64,000 bases of DNA from Aquisalibacillus elongatus (lineage in GTDB: Bacteria; Bacillota; Bacilli; Bacillales; Alkalibacillaceae), in contig NZ_RKRF01000015.1 in the NCBI RefSeq assembly GCF_003843875.1, positions 18,973 to 82,972 on the forward strand. The letters are read 5' to 3'. A program made the position numbers and the translations under genes. The notes beneath the pieces are model-generated. The model worked only from the letters and a program-made list of their open reading frames with translations. It did not search any database and was not told where the DNA came from. This document shows, one piece after another, positions 52,388 through 61,876 of the stretch (the stretch's first letter is position 1; every line of letters begins with the position of its first letter).

Positions 52388-53365
52388 GTGACAAACGAGA
52401 CAGTGTTAGAAGTAAAAGACTTAAAAACGTATTTTTACCTGGATGACGATCAGGTAGCTAAAGCGGTAGATGACGTAGACTTAACCGTAAAAGCTGGGGA
52501 GACAGTTGCCATAGTTGGTGAATCAGGAAGTGGAAAAAGTATTACGTCGCTATCAATTATGCAATTGATTAATAAACCGGGAAAAATTGTTGACGGTGAA
52601 ATTAGTCTATTAGGCAGAAACTTATTAAATCTATCCAACAGAGAGATGACTAAAATTCGTGGTAATGATATGGCGATGATTTTCCAAGAGCCTATGACAG
52701 CGTTAAATCCAGTTTATACGATCGGAAATCAAATAACTGAAGTATTAAGAAAACATAAAAAGATGAACCGAAAACAAGCAAAACGTCGAGCAATTGATTT
52801 ACTGAAGTTAGTAGGATTTCCGCGCGCAGAAGATACAGTTGATGAGTATCCACACCAACTATCTGGTGGTATGAGACAACGTGCAATGATTGCGATTGCC
52901 ATTTCATGTGACCCGAAGCTATTAATTGCGGATGAGCCCACAACAGCATTAGATGTAACGATACAAGCTCAAATTTTAGATTTAATGTCAGATATGAAAG
53001 AAAAGCTCGAGATGGGCTTGTTGCTGATTACGCATGATTTAGGGGTAGTAGCTGAGTATGCTGATCGCGTACTCGTTATGTATGGCGGACAAATTGTAGA
53101 GCAGTCACCAAAGCGTAACTTATTTAAGGATCCAAAACATCCTTATACAGAGGGTCTTCTAGAGAGTTTACCAAGTGTACACAATGACTTGGAACGATTA
53201 GGTACAATTCGTGGAATGGTGCCACCAGCACACAAATTCCCAACTGGATGTCGTTTTTCAAGCCGGTGTCCACACGCAATGGATAAGTGCTTTGAGTCCA
53301 ATCCTGAACTAATAGATTTAGATCATGAACATGCAGTACGCTGCTACTTATATACAGAGGATTAA
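52388..53365 (+). CDS. appD: Oligopeptide ABC transporter ATPase (AppD/OppD)
   Basis: A 325-aa ATPase: Walker A GESGSGKS, signature LSGGMRQR, Walker B LLIADEPTTALD, and a C-terminal oligopeptide-transporter extension with cysteines (CRFSSRCPHAMDKC ... C). GTG start after GGGGTG. First of five genes in the order D-F-A-B-C, which is that of B. subtilis app rather than opp. Confidence 0.93.
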   Translation: MTNETVLEVKDLKTYFYLDDDQVAKAVDDVDLTVKAGETVAIVGESGSGKSITSLSIMQLINKPGKIVDGEISLLGRNLLNLSNREMTKIRGNDMAMIFQEPMTALNPVYTIGNQITEVLRKHKKMNRKQAKRRAIDLLKLVGFPRAEDTVDEYPHQLSGGMRQRAMIAIAISCDPKLLIADEPTTALDVTIQAQILDLMSDMKEKLEMGLLLITHDLGVVAEYADRVLVMYGGQIVEQSPKRNLFKDPKHPYTEGLLESLPSVHNDLERLGTIRGMVPPAHKFPTGCRFSSRCPHAMDKCFESNPELIDLDHEHAVRCYLYTED

Positions 53366-53376
53366 GGAGGCAAATC

Positions 53377-54390
53377 ATGGCGACTGTTGAAGAAAAACAA
53401 ACGGTACAAACCGATCAAGAAACGATTTTAAAAGTAGAAGATTTAAAAAAGTACTTTCCAATAAAAGGCGGCATTTTGAAACGTACAGTTGGAAATGTGA
53501 AAGCTGTTGATGGTGTTACATTCGATGTTAAGCAAGGGGAGACGCTTGGTATTGTTGGGGAGTCTGGTTCCGGAAAGTCAACATTAGGTCGAATGATTCT
53601 AAGACTATTAGAGCCGACGGAAGGAAAAGTCCTTTTTGAAGATCACGATATCACTCATTTAAGTCATAAAAAAATGCGGCCTTTTAGAAAAGAAATGCAG
53701 ATTGTATTCCAAGATCCTTTTGCATCTTTGAACTCAAAAATGAGTGTTGAACAATTAATCGAAGAACCGATGATTATTCAAACTGATATGGGTAAGAAGG
53801 AACGAAAAAAACGCATAAATTACTTGCTTGAAAAAGTTGGACTAAGAGCGAGCGACAGGTTGAAATACCCTCATGAGTTCTCGGGAGGGCAACGCCAAAG
53901 AATTAGTATTGCGCGTGCGTTAGCTAATAATCCAAAGTTTGTAATTGCAGATGAAGCCGTATCGGCGTTAGACGTATCAATTCAAGCTCAAGTATTAAAT
54001 CTAATGTCCGACTTACAAGAAGATTTGGGATTAACTTATTTATTTATCTCACATGATTTAAGTGTTGTTAAACATATTAGTGATCGCGTAGGGGTTATGT
54101 ACTTAGGAAGATTAGCAGAAATTGCACCAAAGCATGCCATTTATAAAGAACCACTTCACCCGTATACACAGGCTCTATTATCGGCAATTCCAGATACGGA
54201 TGTTGATTTAGAGAAGGAGAAAGTCAAATTAGAAGGGGACCTACCAAGCCCATCTAATCCACCAAGTGGGTGCGCGTTTAGAACTCGTTGTCCAATGGCA
54301 CATGATAAATGCGCAGAGGTAAGACCTGAGCTACAACATATGGGTGATGGGCATTACGTTGCGTGTCACTTATATGATGAAGAGCAGTGA
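53377..54390 (+). CDS. appF: Oligopeptide ABC transporter ATPase (AppF/OppF)
   Basis: A 337-aa partner ATPase: GESGSGKSTLGR, FSGGQRQRISIARAL, FVIADEAVSALD, and a similar Cys-rich tail (CAFRTRCPMAHDKC ... C). AAGGAGG upstream; 11 bp after appD. Confidence 0.93.
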   Translation: MATVEEKQTVQTDQETILKVEDLKKYFPIKGGILKRTVGNVKAVDGVTFDVKQGETLGIVGESGSGKSTLGRMILRLLEPTEGKVLFEDHDITHLSHKKMRPFRKEMQIVFQDPFASLNSKMSVEQLIEEPMIIQTDMGKKERKKRINYLLEKVGLRASDRLKYPHEFSGGQRQRISIARALANNPKFVIADEAVSALDVSIQAQVLNLMSDLQEDLGLTYLFISHDLSVVKHISDRVGVMYLGRLAEIAPKHAIYKEPLHPYTQALLSAIPDTDVDLEKEKVKLEGDLPSPSNPPSGCAFRTRCPMAHDKCAEVRPELQHMGDGHYVACHLYDEEQ

Positions 54391-54475
54391 AGGTTACATA
54401 AATTATGGGGGGTGATGAAAGAGGAAGATTTAAGTGTTTCTATGTTTTTTCTAATATTTTAAGGGGGGATTAAGT

Positions 54476-56305
54476 TTGTTAAACAAAAAGTTTTGGTATC
54501 TTTTAGTTGTATTAACACTATTTGCCTTTCTATTAGTTGCTTGTAATAGTGACGAAGGCGGAGACGATCCTGATGATGAAGACGAACAGGAACAACAAGA
54601 TGATAACAATGAAGATGAAAATAATGAGGAAGAAGAGGAAGAAGAAGGACCAGTTTCTGGTGGAGAATTAGTTGGTGCGATGGATACTGCTCCTGATGGT
54701 ATCTTTAACCCTATTTTCTACTCAGAAGCTTATGAGGCTAACATTCTAGACTTTACACACGAAAGTCTAGCTGGACAGAATGATAACCTAGAATTCATTC
54801 CTCAGTTAGCTGAAGATTGGGAAGCCAATGATGATCAGACGGAATTAACAATGTATTTACGTGAAGGCGTCACTTGGCATGATGGAGAAGAATTTAACGC
54901 TGAAGACGTCATTTACACTTACACGGCAATTGCATCACCAGGTTACACTGAAGCAGGTGGTATTCGTACGACCTTTGTTCAACCACTTGTAGGTTATGAA
55001 GAGTTCTCTTCTGGTGAAGCTGATACTTTTGAAGGGGTAGAAATGGTTGATGAATACACAGTGAAGTTCCACTTTGCTGAGCCAAACGTAAACCCAGTTT
55101 ATTATGCAAGCTACCCAATTATTCCTGAGCACGTATTCGGAGACATTCCGATTGAAGAACAGCCTAGTCACCCAGCAACATTAGATGCAGGTGAAGTAAT
55201 CGGTACAGGGCCATTTAAGTTCACAGAAATGGTTGAACGTGAAGAGTATGTTCTAACTCGTCACGATGACTACTGGCAAGGTACTCCGTATCTTGAAAGT
55301 ATCAAATGGGACATTGTAGATCAGTCAGTTATCACAAGCTTACTTGAGTCAGGTGATATTGACTTTGTAGCTGACCCTAACGGTGTACCAGCGGCAGACT
55401 ACGAAATGGTTGATGGATATGAAAATGTTGAAATGATCGAGCAGACTGATTTCGGTTATCAGTTAATGGGCTTCAAGATGAACTATCGTACAGCAGAGGA
55501 TGCTGAGGCAGGAACAATTAACCCAGACAACTGGGTGGAAAATCCAGATGTAGCAGATCAAAAAGTACGTCAAGCAATCGCTTATGCGATTAACCGTCAA
55601 GGTATGGTAGAAGGTCTGTTACGCGGCCGAGGAAGCGTTATTAATGCACCGATCGCACAACAGTTCTGGGCTTATACAGATGAGGTTCCTCAGTATGAAT
55701 ACAGCACTGAAGAAGCTGAGGCATTATTAGATGAAGCAGGATATGTAGATGTAAACGATGATGGTTTCCGTGAAAATCCAGATGGAGAAGAGTGGGTTCT
55801 TGACTTAGAATATCCAACTGGTAATAAAATCCGTGAAGATTCAGCTCCAGTTATCAAAGATGACTTAGAAAAAGTTGGTATTAAAGTCGAACTACGTAAT
55901 CCTAGAGAAATGTCAGCATACTCTAACGACATTATCTTTAATGATTCAGAAGAAGCACTTGATGGTCTAGACCTTTACCTAATCGGTTGGTCATTAGGTA
56001 GTGGTGACCCAGACCCAACTGGTCTATGGAACATCGAAGCGCAGTACAATATCTCTCGTTGGAACAATCCGGAATCTGATGAGCTAATTAACAAGGCTCT
56101 TCAAACACCGGATGCATTTGATCAGGAGTTCCGTACTCAAACTTATCAAGAGTGGCAAGAGCTATTCGCTACTGACTTACCAGCTGTTATCTTATATGCA
56201 CAAAACAAGATCTATGCATATAACGAGCGTTTAAACGGTGTAGATCCATTACCAATGGGCTTCATCAACGATCCACACTTATGGTGGGTTGAAGACGCAC
56301 AATAA
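54476..56305 (+). CDS. appA: Peptide-binding lipoprotein (AppA-like)
   Basis: A 609-aa solute-binding protein (SBP family 5). Signal peptide with lipobox LVAC, lipidated Cys23. Directly after it, residues 26-57 contain 22 Asp/Glu, an extreme acidic spacer, before the folded domain (EGVTWHDGEEFNAEDVIYTY motif). TTG start after AAGGGGGGA. It delivers peptides to AppBC at the outer membrane face. A terminator follows. Confidence 0.92.
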   Translation: MLNKKFWYLLVVLTLFAFLLVACNSDEGGDDPDDEDEQEQQDDNNEDENNEEEEEEEGPVSGGELVGAMDTAPDGIFNPIFYSEAYEANILDFTHESLAGQNDNLEFIPQLAEDWEANDDQTELTMYLREGVTWHDGEEFNAEDVIYTYTAIASPGYTEAGGIRTTFVQPLVGYEEFSSGEADTFEGVEMVDEYTVKFHFAEPNVNPVYYASYPIIPEHVFGDIPIEEQPSHPATLDAGEVIGTGPFKFTEMVEREEYVLTRHDDYWQGTPYLESIKWDIVDQSVITSLLESGDIDFVADPNGVPAADYEMVDGYENVEMIEQTDFGYQLMGFKMNYRTAEDAEAGTINPDNWVENPDVADQKVRQAIAYAINRQGMVEGLLRGRGSVINAPIAQQFWAYTDEVPQYEYSTEEAEALLDEAGYVDVNDDGFRENPDGEEWVLDLEYPTGNKIREDSAPVIKDDLEKVGIKVELRNPREMSAYSNDIIFNDSEEALDGLDLYLIGWSLGSGDPDPTGLWNIEAQYNISRWNNPESDELINKALQTPDAFDQEFRTQTYQEWQELFATDLPAVILYAQNKIYAYNERLNGVDPLPMGFINDPHLWWVEDAQ

Positions 56306-56340
56306 TCGGAAGATAGATTGAATGTAAGACTAAATATTTA

Positions 56341-56381
56341 GTGGGTATGCGGTATTAATCGCGTACCCACCCCCTTTTTTT
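56341..56381 (+). terminator. Terminator between appA and appB
   Basis: GTGGGTATGCG (56341-56351) pairs with CGCGTACCCAC (56360-56370), followed by C-rich bases and seven T. It probably makes appA transcript more abundant than appBC. Confidence 0.8.
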
Positions 56382-56398
56382 GAACAGGGAGGAATAGT

Positions 56399-57361
56399 AT
56401 GTATAAATATATCATTAGAAGATTACTCATTTTCATACCGATGCTTTTTGCTTTATCTGTCATAGTATTTGGCTTAGCTAAAGCAGCCCCTGGTGATCCA
56501 TTTTCAACGATGCTTGATCCAACAATTGACCCAGAAGTATATGAAGATCGAAGAGATGAACTAGGACTTAACGATTCAATACCTGTTCAATATGCCCGCT
56601 GGATTGGAAATGCGGTACAAGGGGATTTTGGGGAGTCGATTGTGTACAACTCCCGTCCAGTTATGGATTTAATATCAGCTCGATTTTGGAATACCGTCTA
56701 CTTAGGATTAGTAGCTTTATTCTTTACGTTAATTGTAGCAATTCCTATTGGCGTTTATTCTGCTAGAAATCCTTATTCCATATTAGATTATTTTGGAACT
56801 GGGTTTGGTTTTGTTGGTTTAGCGATACCAAACTTCTTCTTTGGTCTTTTAGCTATTTATTTCTTAGCGATAAAATTAGGTTGGTTCCCGCCACAAGGAA
56901 CAGTGAGTGGATCTGATGTTTCTGGAATGAAGGAGTTTTTTGATCGAATTCATCACATGATTTTACCTGGTATTACACTAGGTTTAGCAAGTACAGCTAC
57001 ATATATGCGTTATATGCGTTCTGAAGTAATAGACGTATTAGGTAGTGACTACATTCGAACGGCGAAGGCAAAAGGTATGACAGATCGGGTTGTATTATAT
57101 AAGCATACATTGCGTAATGCTTTAATCCCGATTATCACATTAATGGGCTTTGAATTCGGTGTCCTTGTTGGGGGAGCCGTTATTACAGAGCGAATATTCA
57201 ACTATCCGGGACTCGGCACCTTATTCTTAGATGCTGTCATCAACCGTGATTACCCAATTGTTATGGCATTAACATTAATCTTTGGTGTCTTCATATTGGT
57301 TGGTAACTTGTTGGCAGACATATTCTACAGTGTTGTAGACCCGAGAATTCGCTACGATTGA
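56399..57361 (+). CDS. appB: Oligopeptide ABC transporter permease (AppB/OppB)
   Basis: A 320-aa membrane protein with six predicted helices and the permease EAA loop (IRTAKAKGMTDRVVLYKHTL). Starts MYKYIIRRLLIFIPMLF, usual for OppB. AGGGAGG upstream. Confidence 0.94.
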   Translation: MYKYIIRRLLIFIPMLFALSVIVFGLAKAAPGDPFSTMLDPTIDPEVYEDRRDELGLNDSIPVQYARWIGNAVQGDFGESIVYNSRPVMDLISARFWNTVYLGLVALFFTLIVAIPIGVYSARNPYSILDYFGTGFGFVGLAIPNFFFGLLAIYFLAIKLGWFPPQGTVSGSDVSGMKEFFDRIHHMILPGITLGLASTATYMRYMRSEVIDVLGSDYIRTAKAKGMTDRVVLYKHTLRNALIPIITLMGFEFGVLVGGAVITERIFNYPGLGTLFLDAVINRDYPIVMALTLIFGVFILVGNLLADIFYSVVDPRIRYD

Positions 57362-57371
57362 GGTGAATAAC

Positions 57372-58292
57372 ATGGAAATCGAAACGTTGAAAACACCAAA
57401 AAACGACCCGGAATATAGTGGTGCTCCAGAAGAGAAAAGTAAAAGCCCTTATCAACTAGCCTTAAGGCGTTTTATGAAAAATAAACTTGCCGTTCTAGGT
57501 GTCATTACTATGATTATCATATTATTCATGTCTATTTCAGCGCCGTTATGGACAGACCATGATCCTGAGCAAACGAACACAGCTATGATTGAGCGACCGC
57601 CAAGTGATGAACATATTCTTGGGACAAATAGCTCTGGTCAGGATAACTGGGCAAGGTTATTGTATGGATCGAGAATTTCATTGGCTGTAGGTTTTAGTAC
57701 CATGTTTGTAACACTCGTAATTGGAATTTTATTTGGTTCATTAGCGGGTTATTATGGTGGAAAAGTTGATAGTATATTAATGAGGTTTACGGACTTAGTG
57801 TTAGCCTTGCCATTCTTAGTATTTGCATTAACACTGATGGCGATTTTGAATAATGTTTCAATTCCGTTATTCATTCTAATCCTATCGATCTTGAGTTGGC
57901 CTAACTTAACACGTATTATAAGGGGTTCCTTCTTATCTTTAAGAGAACAAGAATTTGTAATCGGGGCTAAATCAATTGGTGCTTCTAACTCAAGAATCAT
58001 TTTTAGACATATGATCCCAAATACCATTGGACCTATTGTCGTAAATGCAACGTTAATGATTGCGGTTGTCATCATTGCTGAAGCAGGTTTAAGTTTTATC
58101 GGAATGGGTATTAACCCACCAACACCAACTTGGGGTAATATGTTAAACGAAGCTTTAAGTGTAAGAATCCTAAGGCAGCATTGGTATACTTGGATACCAC
58201 CTGGTGTAGCCATTTTTATAACTGTTTTGGCTATTAACTTTATTGGTGATGGTTTACGAGATGCCTTTGATCCAAAAAGTAATCAACGCTAA
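57372..58292 (+). CDS. appC: Oligopeptide ABC transporter permease (AppC/OppC)
   Basis: A 306-aa membrane protein; LGTNSSGQDNWARLLYGSR and the EAA loop VIGAKSIGASNSRIIFRH. ATG 57372 after TGAGGTGA; a GTG at 57363 lies within that site. Its terminator follows at once. Confidence 0.93.
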   Translation: MEIETLKTPKNDPEYSGAPEEKSKSPYQLALRRFMKNKLAVLGVITMIIILFMSISAPLWTDHDPEQTNTAMIERPPSDEHILGTNSSGQDNWARLLYGSRISLAVGFSTMFVTLVIGILFGSLAGYYGGKVDSILMRFTDLVLALPFLVFALTLMAILNNVSIPLFILILSILSWPNLTRIIRGSFLSLREQEFVIGAKSIGASNSRIIFRHMIPNTIGPIVVNATLMIAVVIIAEAGLSFIGMGINPPTPTWGNMLNEALSVRILRQHWYTWIPPGVAIFITVLAINFIGDGLRDAFDPKSNQR

Positions 58293-58322
58293 TCCTACTG
58301 AGTTTTCAGTAGGATTTTTATT
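58291..58322 (+). terminator. app operon terminator
   Basis: AATCCTACTGA (58291-58301)/TCAGTAGGATT (58306-58316), loop GTTT, then TTTATTTT. Confidence 0.9.
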
Positions 58323-58327
58323 TTGTC

Positions 58328-58356
58328 TTCATATTTTAGCGCCCTTGTCCATATAG
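58328..58356 (+). promoter_or_regulatory. Candidate sporulation promoter of cwlD
   Basis: TTCATA (58328-58333), 16 bp, CATATAG (58350-58356), weakly similar to sigma-G/sigma-E promoters. In B. subtilis cwlD is a sporulation gene. Confidence 0.3.
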
Positions 58357-58375
58357 TTAGACGAGGGGGATTACG

Positions 58376-59092
58376 ATGAAAAAGGGATTATCTGTGGTGT
58401 TATGGCTGTTAGCCGTATGTTTATTGATCTATTTAATTAAATACCCATCTCCGAACACCTTAATTCCCGGTCATGTCACAATGCCATTAGCCGGACAAGT
58501 TATCGTATTAGACCCTGGTCATGGTGGAGTTGATGGTGGTGCGGATTATGGTGATGTTAAAGAAAAATCAATTGTGTTGAATACCACCCTTTATTTAAGG
58601 GATTACCTTGTACAAGCTGGTGCGGAAGTCCATTTAACAAGGGATACAGATAAGGACTTAGCACCTCAAGATATGAAAGGATATTCTAAGCGGAAAGCAT
58701 ATGATATTAGAAGAAGAGTCGAGTTTATACAAGATCGGAATGCAGATTTGTTAATCAGCTTACACTTAAATTCACTAATGGATGAACGATGGAGGGGTGG
58801 ACAAACATTTTATTACTCCGGTGATGAAAATCAAGCATTAGCATTGGCCATTCAAGAACGAATTCGTGAGGCAACTGAAACGAATCGCAAAGCATTTTCG
58901 ACATCAAATATTTTTATCTTAAAACGCGCAGAAACAACCGGAGCTCTAGTGGAATTAGGATTTTTATCTAACGCTGAGGAAAGACAAAAGCTCCTGACAG
59001 ACGAATACCAACGGGAATTAGCATTTGCGGTTTATCAGGGAATCATTGAGTATGTACAAGATGATCATAATGTTGATTATCAAGATAACTGA
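58376..59092 (+). CDS. cwlD: N-acetylmuramoyl-L-alanine amidase CwlD
   Basis: A 238-aa protein with an N-terminal membrane anchor (residues 4-22) and Amidase_3 zinc domain: VLDPGHGGVDGG, E of KEKS, SLHLNS, catalytic E in ALVELGFLSN. With PdaA it makes muramic-delta-lactam in spore cortex, needed for germination. AGGGGGA upstream. Confidence 0.94.
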   Translation: MKKGLSVVLWLLAVCLLIYLIKYPSPNTLIPGHVTMPLAGQVIVLDPGHGGVDGGADYGDVKEKSIVLNTTLYLRDYLVQAGAEVHLTRDTDKDLAPQDMKGYSKRKAYDIRRRVEFIQDRNADLLISLHLNSLMDERWRGGQTFYYSGDENQALALAIQERIREATETNRKAFSTSNIFILKRAETTGALVELGFLSNAEERQKLLTDEYQRELAFAVYQGIIEYVQDDHNVDYQDN

Positions 59093-59131
59093 GAAGTAAA
59101 AAGATTTATGTTATACTAGCTGTGGAAGTTG

Positions 59132-59160
59132 AAAAGCTCGTCTTCGTGACGAGTTTTCTT
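59132..59160 (+). terminator. Hairpin between cwlD and salA
   Basis: AAAAG-CTCGTC / GACGAG-TTTT (59132-59157) with loop TTCGT. A -10-like TATACT (59112-59117) precedes it, so it could also attenuate salA. Confidence 0.65.
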
Positions 59161-59197
59161 TCATATAAAATTCGCACAGCTAAAGGATGGTGTAAGC

Positions 59198-60250
59198 GTG
59201 ATTAACGAAGATCGCATAAGAGAATTGCTTAATCCGGTACAAGACCCTCATATACATAAGACATTCGAGGAAACGGATGCAATTGAAAATATAAAGATTA
59301 AAGAGGATAAGAACCATGTTAGTATTAAGATTGCTTTAGCAGAACCAAACTCTGGTGAGCAAATGCAACTACAACAAGAAATTGTCGGAATGCTAAAAAA
59401 AGAAGGAGTCCAAACGGTAGGGCTTCGTTTCACTCAGTTACCAGATGAAAAGCGTGATGAATATGTGCAAGCCGCCAATCAAGAGCAAGAAGCAAATCTA
59501 ATTGGCCAAACTGGTACGACGTTTATCTCGATTGCAAGTGGTAAAGGTGGCGTAGGAAAATCAACAGTAACAGTAAACTTAGCTGTTGCATTAGCTCGTT
59601 TAGGTAAAAAAGTAGGCATTGTCGATGCTGATATTTATGGTTTTAGTGTGCCGGACATGATGGGGATTGAAAATCGCCCGCAAGTTCGCGGTGAGAAAAT
59701 CATACCTGTTGAGCGTTTCGGTGTTCAGATTATTTCCATGGGCTTTTTCGTTGAAGATAATTCACCGATCATTTGGAGAGGTCCTATGCTAGGTAAAATG
59801 TTAACAAGCTTCTTTAAAGAAGTGGAATGGGGCGACCTTGACTATTTATTATTAGACTTACCACCTGGAACAGGTGACATTGCCCTTGATGTACAAGAGT
59901 TATTACCATCTCATAAACAAGTCATCGTTACGACACCACATCCAACCGCGGCATTTGTTGCTGCACGTGCTGGTCAAATGGCATTTAAAGCAGATCATGA
60001 AATTGTCGGTATTGTGGAGAACATGGCATATTTCGAAAGCACTCTAACTGGACAGAAAGAATATGTCTTTGGTGAAGGTGGCGGTGATAAATTAGCAGAA
60101 GTGCTAGATACGGATATTTTAGGCCGTCTGCCATTACAACAACCCTACGATGAACAAGATACATTTGCACCAGGTGTCTATCAAGAAGATCACCCTACAG
60201 GGAAGATGTTCTTGAATATGGCAAATAAATTAATGAAAAGAACGAAGTAA
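59198..60250 (+). CDS. salA: Mrp/NBP35-family ATPase SalA
   Basis: A 350-aa protein: N-terminal MIP18-like domain (residues 1-85), then a deviant Walker A SGKGGVGKST (114-123) and DADIYGFSVPD. Position after cwlD matches B. subtilis salA (ybaL), a regulator acting on scoC; Mrp relatives are iron-sulfur carriers. The C-terminal CxxC of carrier Mrps is absent, as in SalA. GTG start after AAAGGATGG. Confidence 0.92.
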   Translation: MINEDRIRELLNPVQDPHIHKTFEETDAIENIKIKEDKNHVSIKIALAEPNSGEQMQLQQEIVGMLKKEGVQTVGLRFTQLPDEKRDEYVQAANQEQEANLIGQTGTTFISIASGKGGVGKSTVTVNLAVALARLGKKVGIVDADIYGFSVPDMMGIENRPQVRGEKIIPVERFGVQIISMGFFVEDNSPIIWRGPMLGKMLTSFFKEVEWGDLDYLLLDLPPGTGDIALDVQELLPSHKQVIVTTPHPTAAFVAARAGQMAFKADHEIVGIVENMAYFESTLTGQKEYVFGEGGGDKLAEVLDTDILGRLPLQQPYDEQDTFAPGVYQEDHPTGKMFLNMANKLMKRTK

Positions 60251-60255
60251 ATAAT

Positions 60256-60287
60256 AAAGCTGCCGATTAAATCGGCAGCTTTTTATA
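60256..60287. terminator. Bidirectional terminator between salA and gerD
   Basis: AAAGCTGCCGAT (60256-60267)/ATCGGCAGCTTT (60271-60282), flanked by A- and T-rich tails, between convergent genes. Confidence 0.9.
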
Positions 60288-60289
60288 TT

Positions 60290-60943
60290 TTAGCCTCCGC
60301 CCCCGCCACCACTTCCACTACTACCACCACCACTTTCTTCTTGGCCGCCGGAACTACCACTTTGTTGCTGCTGTTGTTGCTCATTTCCTTCTTGAGATTG
60401 TTTAGCTTCCTCAGCTGCTTTAAGCAGCACTTCAGTCATTTGAGCTTTAAATAACGGACTGTTTAGTGTTTCTTGAATGGTTTCTTCAAGGTGTTCTTTG
60501 AAAGCTTGACTTTTTAATGCGGATTGAATCATTTTCTGCATATCTTCATTTTGAAAAAGTTGAATCATTTGCGCTTGGTAAGTTGAATCATTCATTAACC
60601 CTTTCATTAATTCCTTATCTGATTCTTCGGTAGCCTTAACATAGGCTTGTACAAATGAAGGGTCTTCAAATAACTTTTTCCAAAATTCTTTTCCTTTGTC
60701 ACTGTCAACTAACTTTTCAACCGATTGTTTAACAACATCAGAATTGATGACCAATTGTTGTTTCATTTGTTCTTCTGTCAAAATATCCTGAACAGCTTTT
60801 TTGCCATCATCCGTTTTTAAGATATCGACGACCATTTTTTTGGTGGATTCATACTCAGGGCTTTGTTGGCTATCGCTACTACCGCCTTGATTACAGGCAG
60901 TTAATATTAAAAACACTAGTAAAACTAGCTGAATTCGTCTCAT
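60290..60943 (-). CDS. gerD: Spore germination lipoprotein GerD
   Basis: A 217-aa lipoprotein (lipobox LTAC, Cys17) that in Bacillus organises nutrient receptors in the spore inner membrane. Helical core with DILKTDDGKKAVQDIL and a low-complexity Gln/Ser/Gly tail (about residues 180-217). Convergent with salA, same neighbourhood as in B. subtilis. AAGGGG precedes the ATG. Confidence 0.93.
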   Translation of the reverse strand: MRRIQLVLLVFLILTACNQGGSSDSQQSPEYESTKKMVVDILKTDDGKKAVQDILTEEQMKQQLVINSDVVKQSVEKLVDSDKGKEFWKKLFEDPSFVQAYVKATEESDKELMKGLMNDSTYQAQMIQLFQNEDMQKMIQSALKSQAFKEHLEETIQETLNSPLFKAQMTEVLLKAAEEAKQSQEGNEQQQQQQSGSSGGQEESGGGSSGSGGGGGG

Positions 60944-61086
60944 TTATAATTACCCCTTAATTTAAACACCCTCTTTACTTGTTAATATTAGAATGCTGTG
61001 AAAAAATATACACATTTGAACCAAGCAAAAATAGGCAATAAATGATAAAATACGTAAAGTAAGCATACGTTTAGGGGGAAATGGTC

Positions 61087-61704
61087 GTGACGATACGAAA
61101 GTGGTTGAAATTTTTCTCAACAGCTTTATTAATCGGAGCTGTGACAACAATTATCACTAGTTTCTTTGTACAAACCGATGCATATACACCATATTTAGAT
61201 CCATTTGACCTTTGGAATATTACTGGTGCCTTATTTTGGTTTTTAGGCTGGGGTCTAGTTTATAGTGTGATTAGTCAAATGGGCTTTTTTGCATACTTAA
61301 CGATACATCAGTTTGGACGAGGCTTTTTCGGGTTCTTCTGGAAGCATGTCCAAATATTACTTATACTCATTGTACTATTTGATTTAGTTTATTTTAGATA
61401 TACACGTGCAGACGACCCTGGTAACATTTGGTCGTATATATTAGTAGCAGCTTTGTTACTCATTTATTCTTATGCTGTAGCGAAAGTGAAGGCAAAAGAT
61501 TCACACCCACGGGCATTTTTGCCAGCTTTATTCTTTATGGTCGTCGTTACATCTGTAGAGTGGATACCTGCACTTAGAGAAGGCAGTTATGAGTGGGTGA
61601 TGTTGATGGTCGTGCCACTATTAGCATGTAACACTTATCAAGTCTTAACATTACATCGTATTGTAGGATTTAATGAAGGTCCATCAGAAAAAGAAAAGAA
61701 TTAG
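61087..61704 (+). CDS. kbaA: KinB-signalling pathway activation protein KbaA
   Basis: A 205-aa membrane protein with six predicted helices, in the B. subtilis kbaA place next to gerD; KbaA is needed for KinB-dependent entry into sporulation. GTG 61087 is preferred (GGGGG 8 nt upstream, MTIRKWLKFF); ATG 61081 has only 2 nt of spacing. Confidence 0.9.
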   Translation: MTIRKWLKFFSTALLIGAVTTIITSFFVQTDAYTPYLDPFDLWNITGALFWFLGWGLVYSVISQMGFFAYLTIHQFGRGFFGFFWKHVQILLILIVLFDLVYFRYTRADDPGNIWSYILVAALLLIYSYAVAKVKAKDSHPRAFLPALFFMVVVTSVEWIPALREGSYEWVMLMVVPLLACNTYQVLTLHRIVGFNEGPSEKEKN

Positions 61705-61730
61705 ATGAAATAGAGCTATTTACTTGAGTT

Positions 61731-61768
61731 AAAGCATGGATTGATAATTGAATCCATGCTTTTTTTAA
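61731..61768 (+). terminator. kbaA terminator
   Basis: AAAGCATGGATT (61731-61742)/AATCCATGCTTT (61751-61762), then a T-run. Confidence 0.9.
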
Positions 61769-61836
61769 ACTTGAATATAGTCTGAATTTTATAACAAATA
61801 GAAAAATATGTTAAAATTTAAATAAGGTTGAAATAG

Positions 61837-61845
61837 TTCGACAAA
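61837..61845. promoter_or_regulatory. Spo0A box near the lipoprotein promoter
   Basis: A perfect TTCGACAAA (0A box complement) about 20 bp after a weak promoter (TTATAA 61789-61794, 17 bp, TAAAAT 61812-61817), a position expected for repression. Confidence 0.4.
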
Positions 61846-61876
61846 ATCAATTTAGTAAAACTACGGGGGATTTGGT

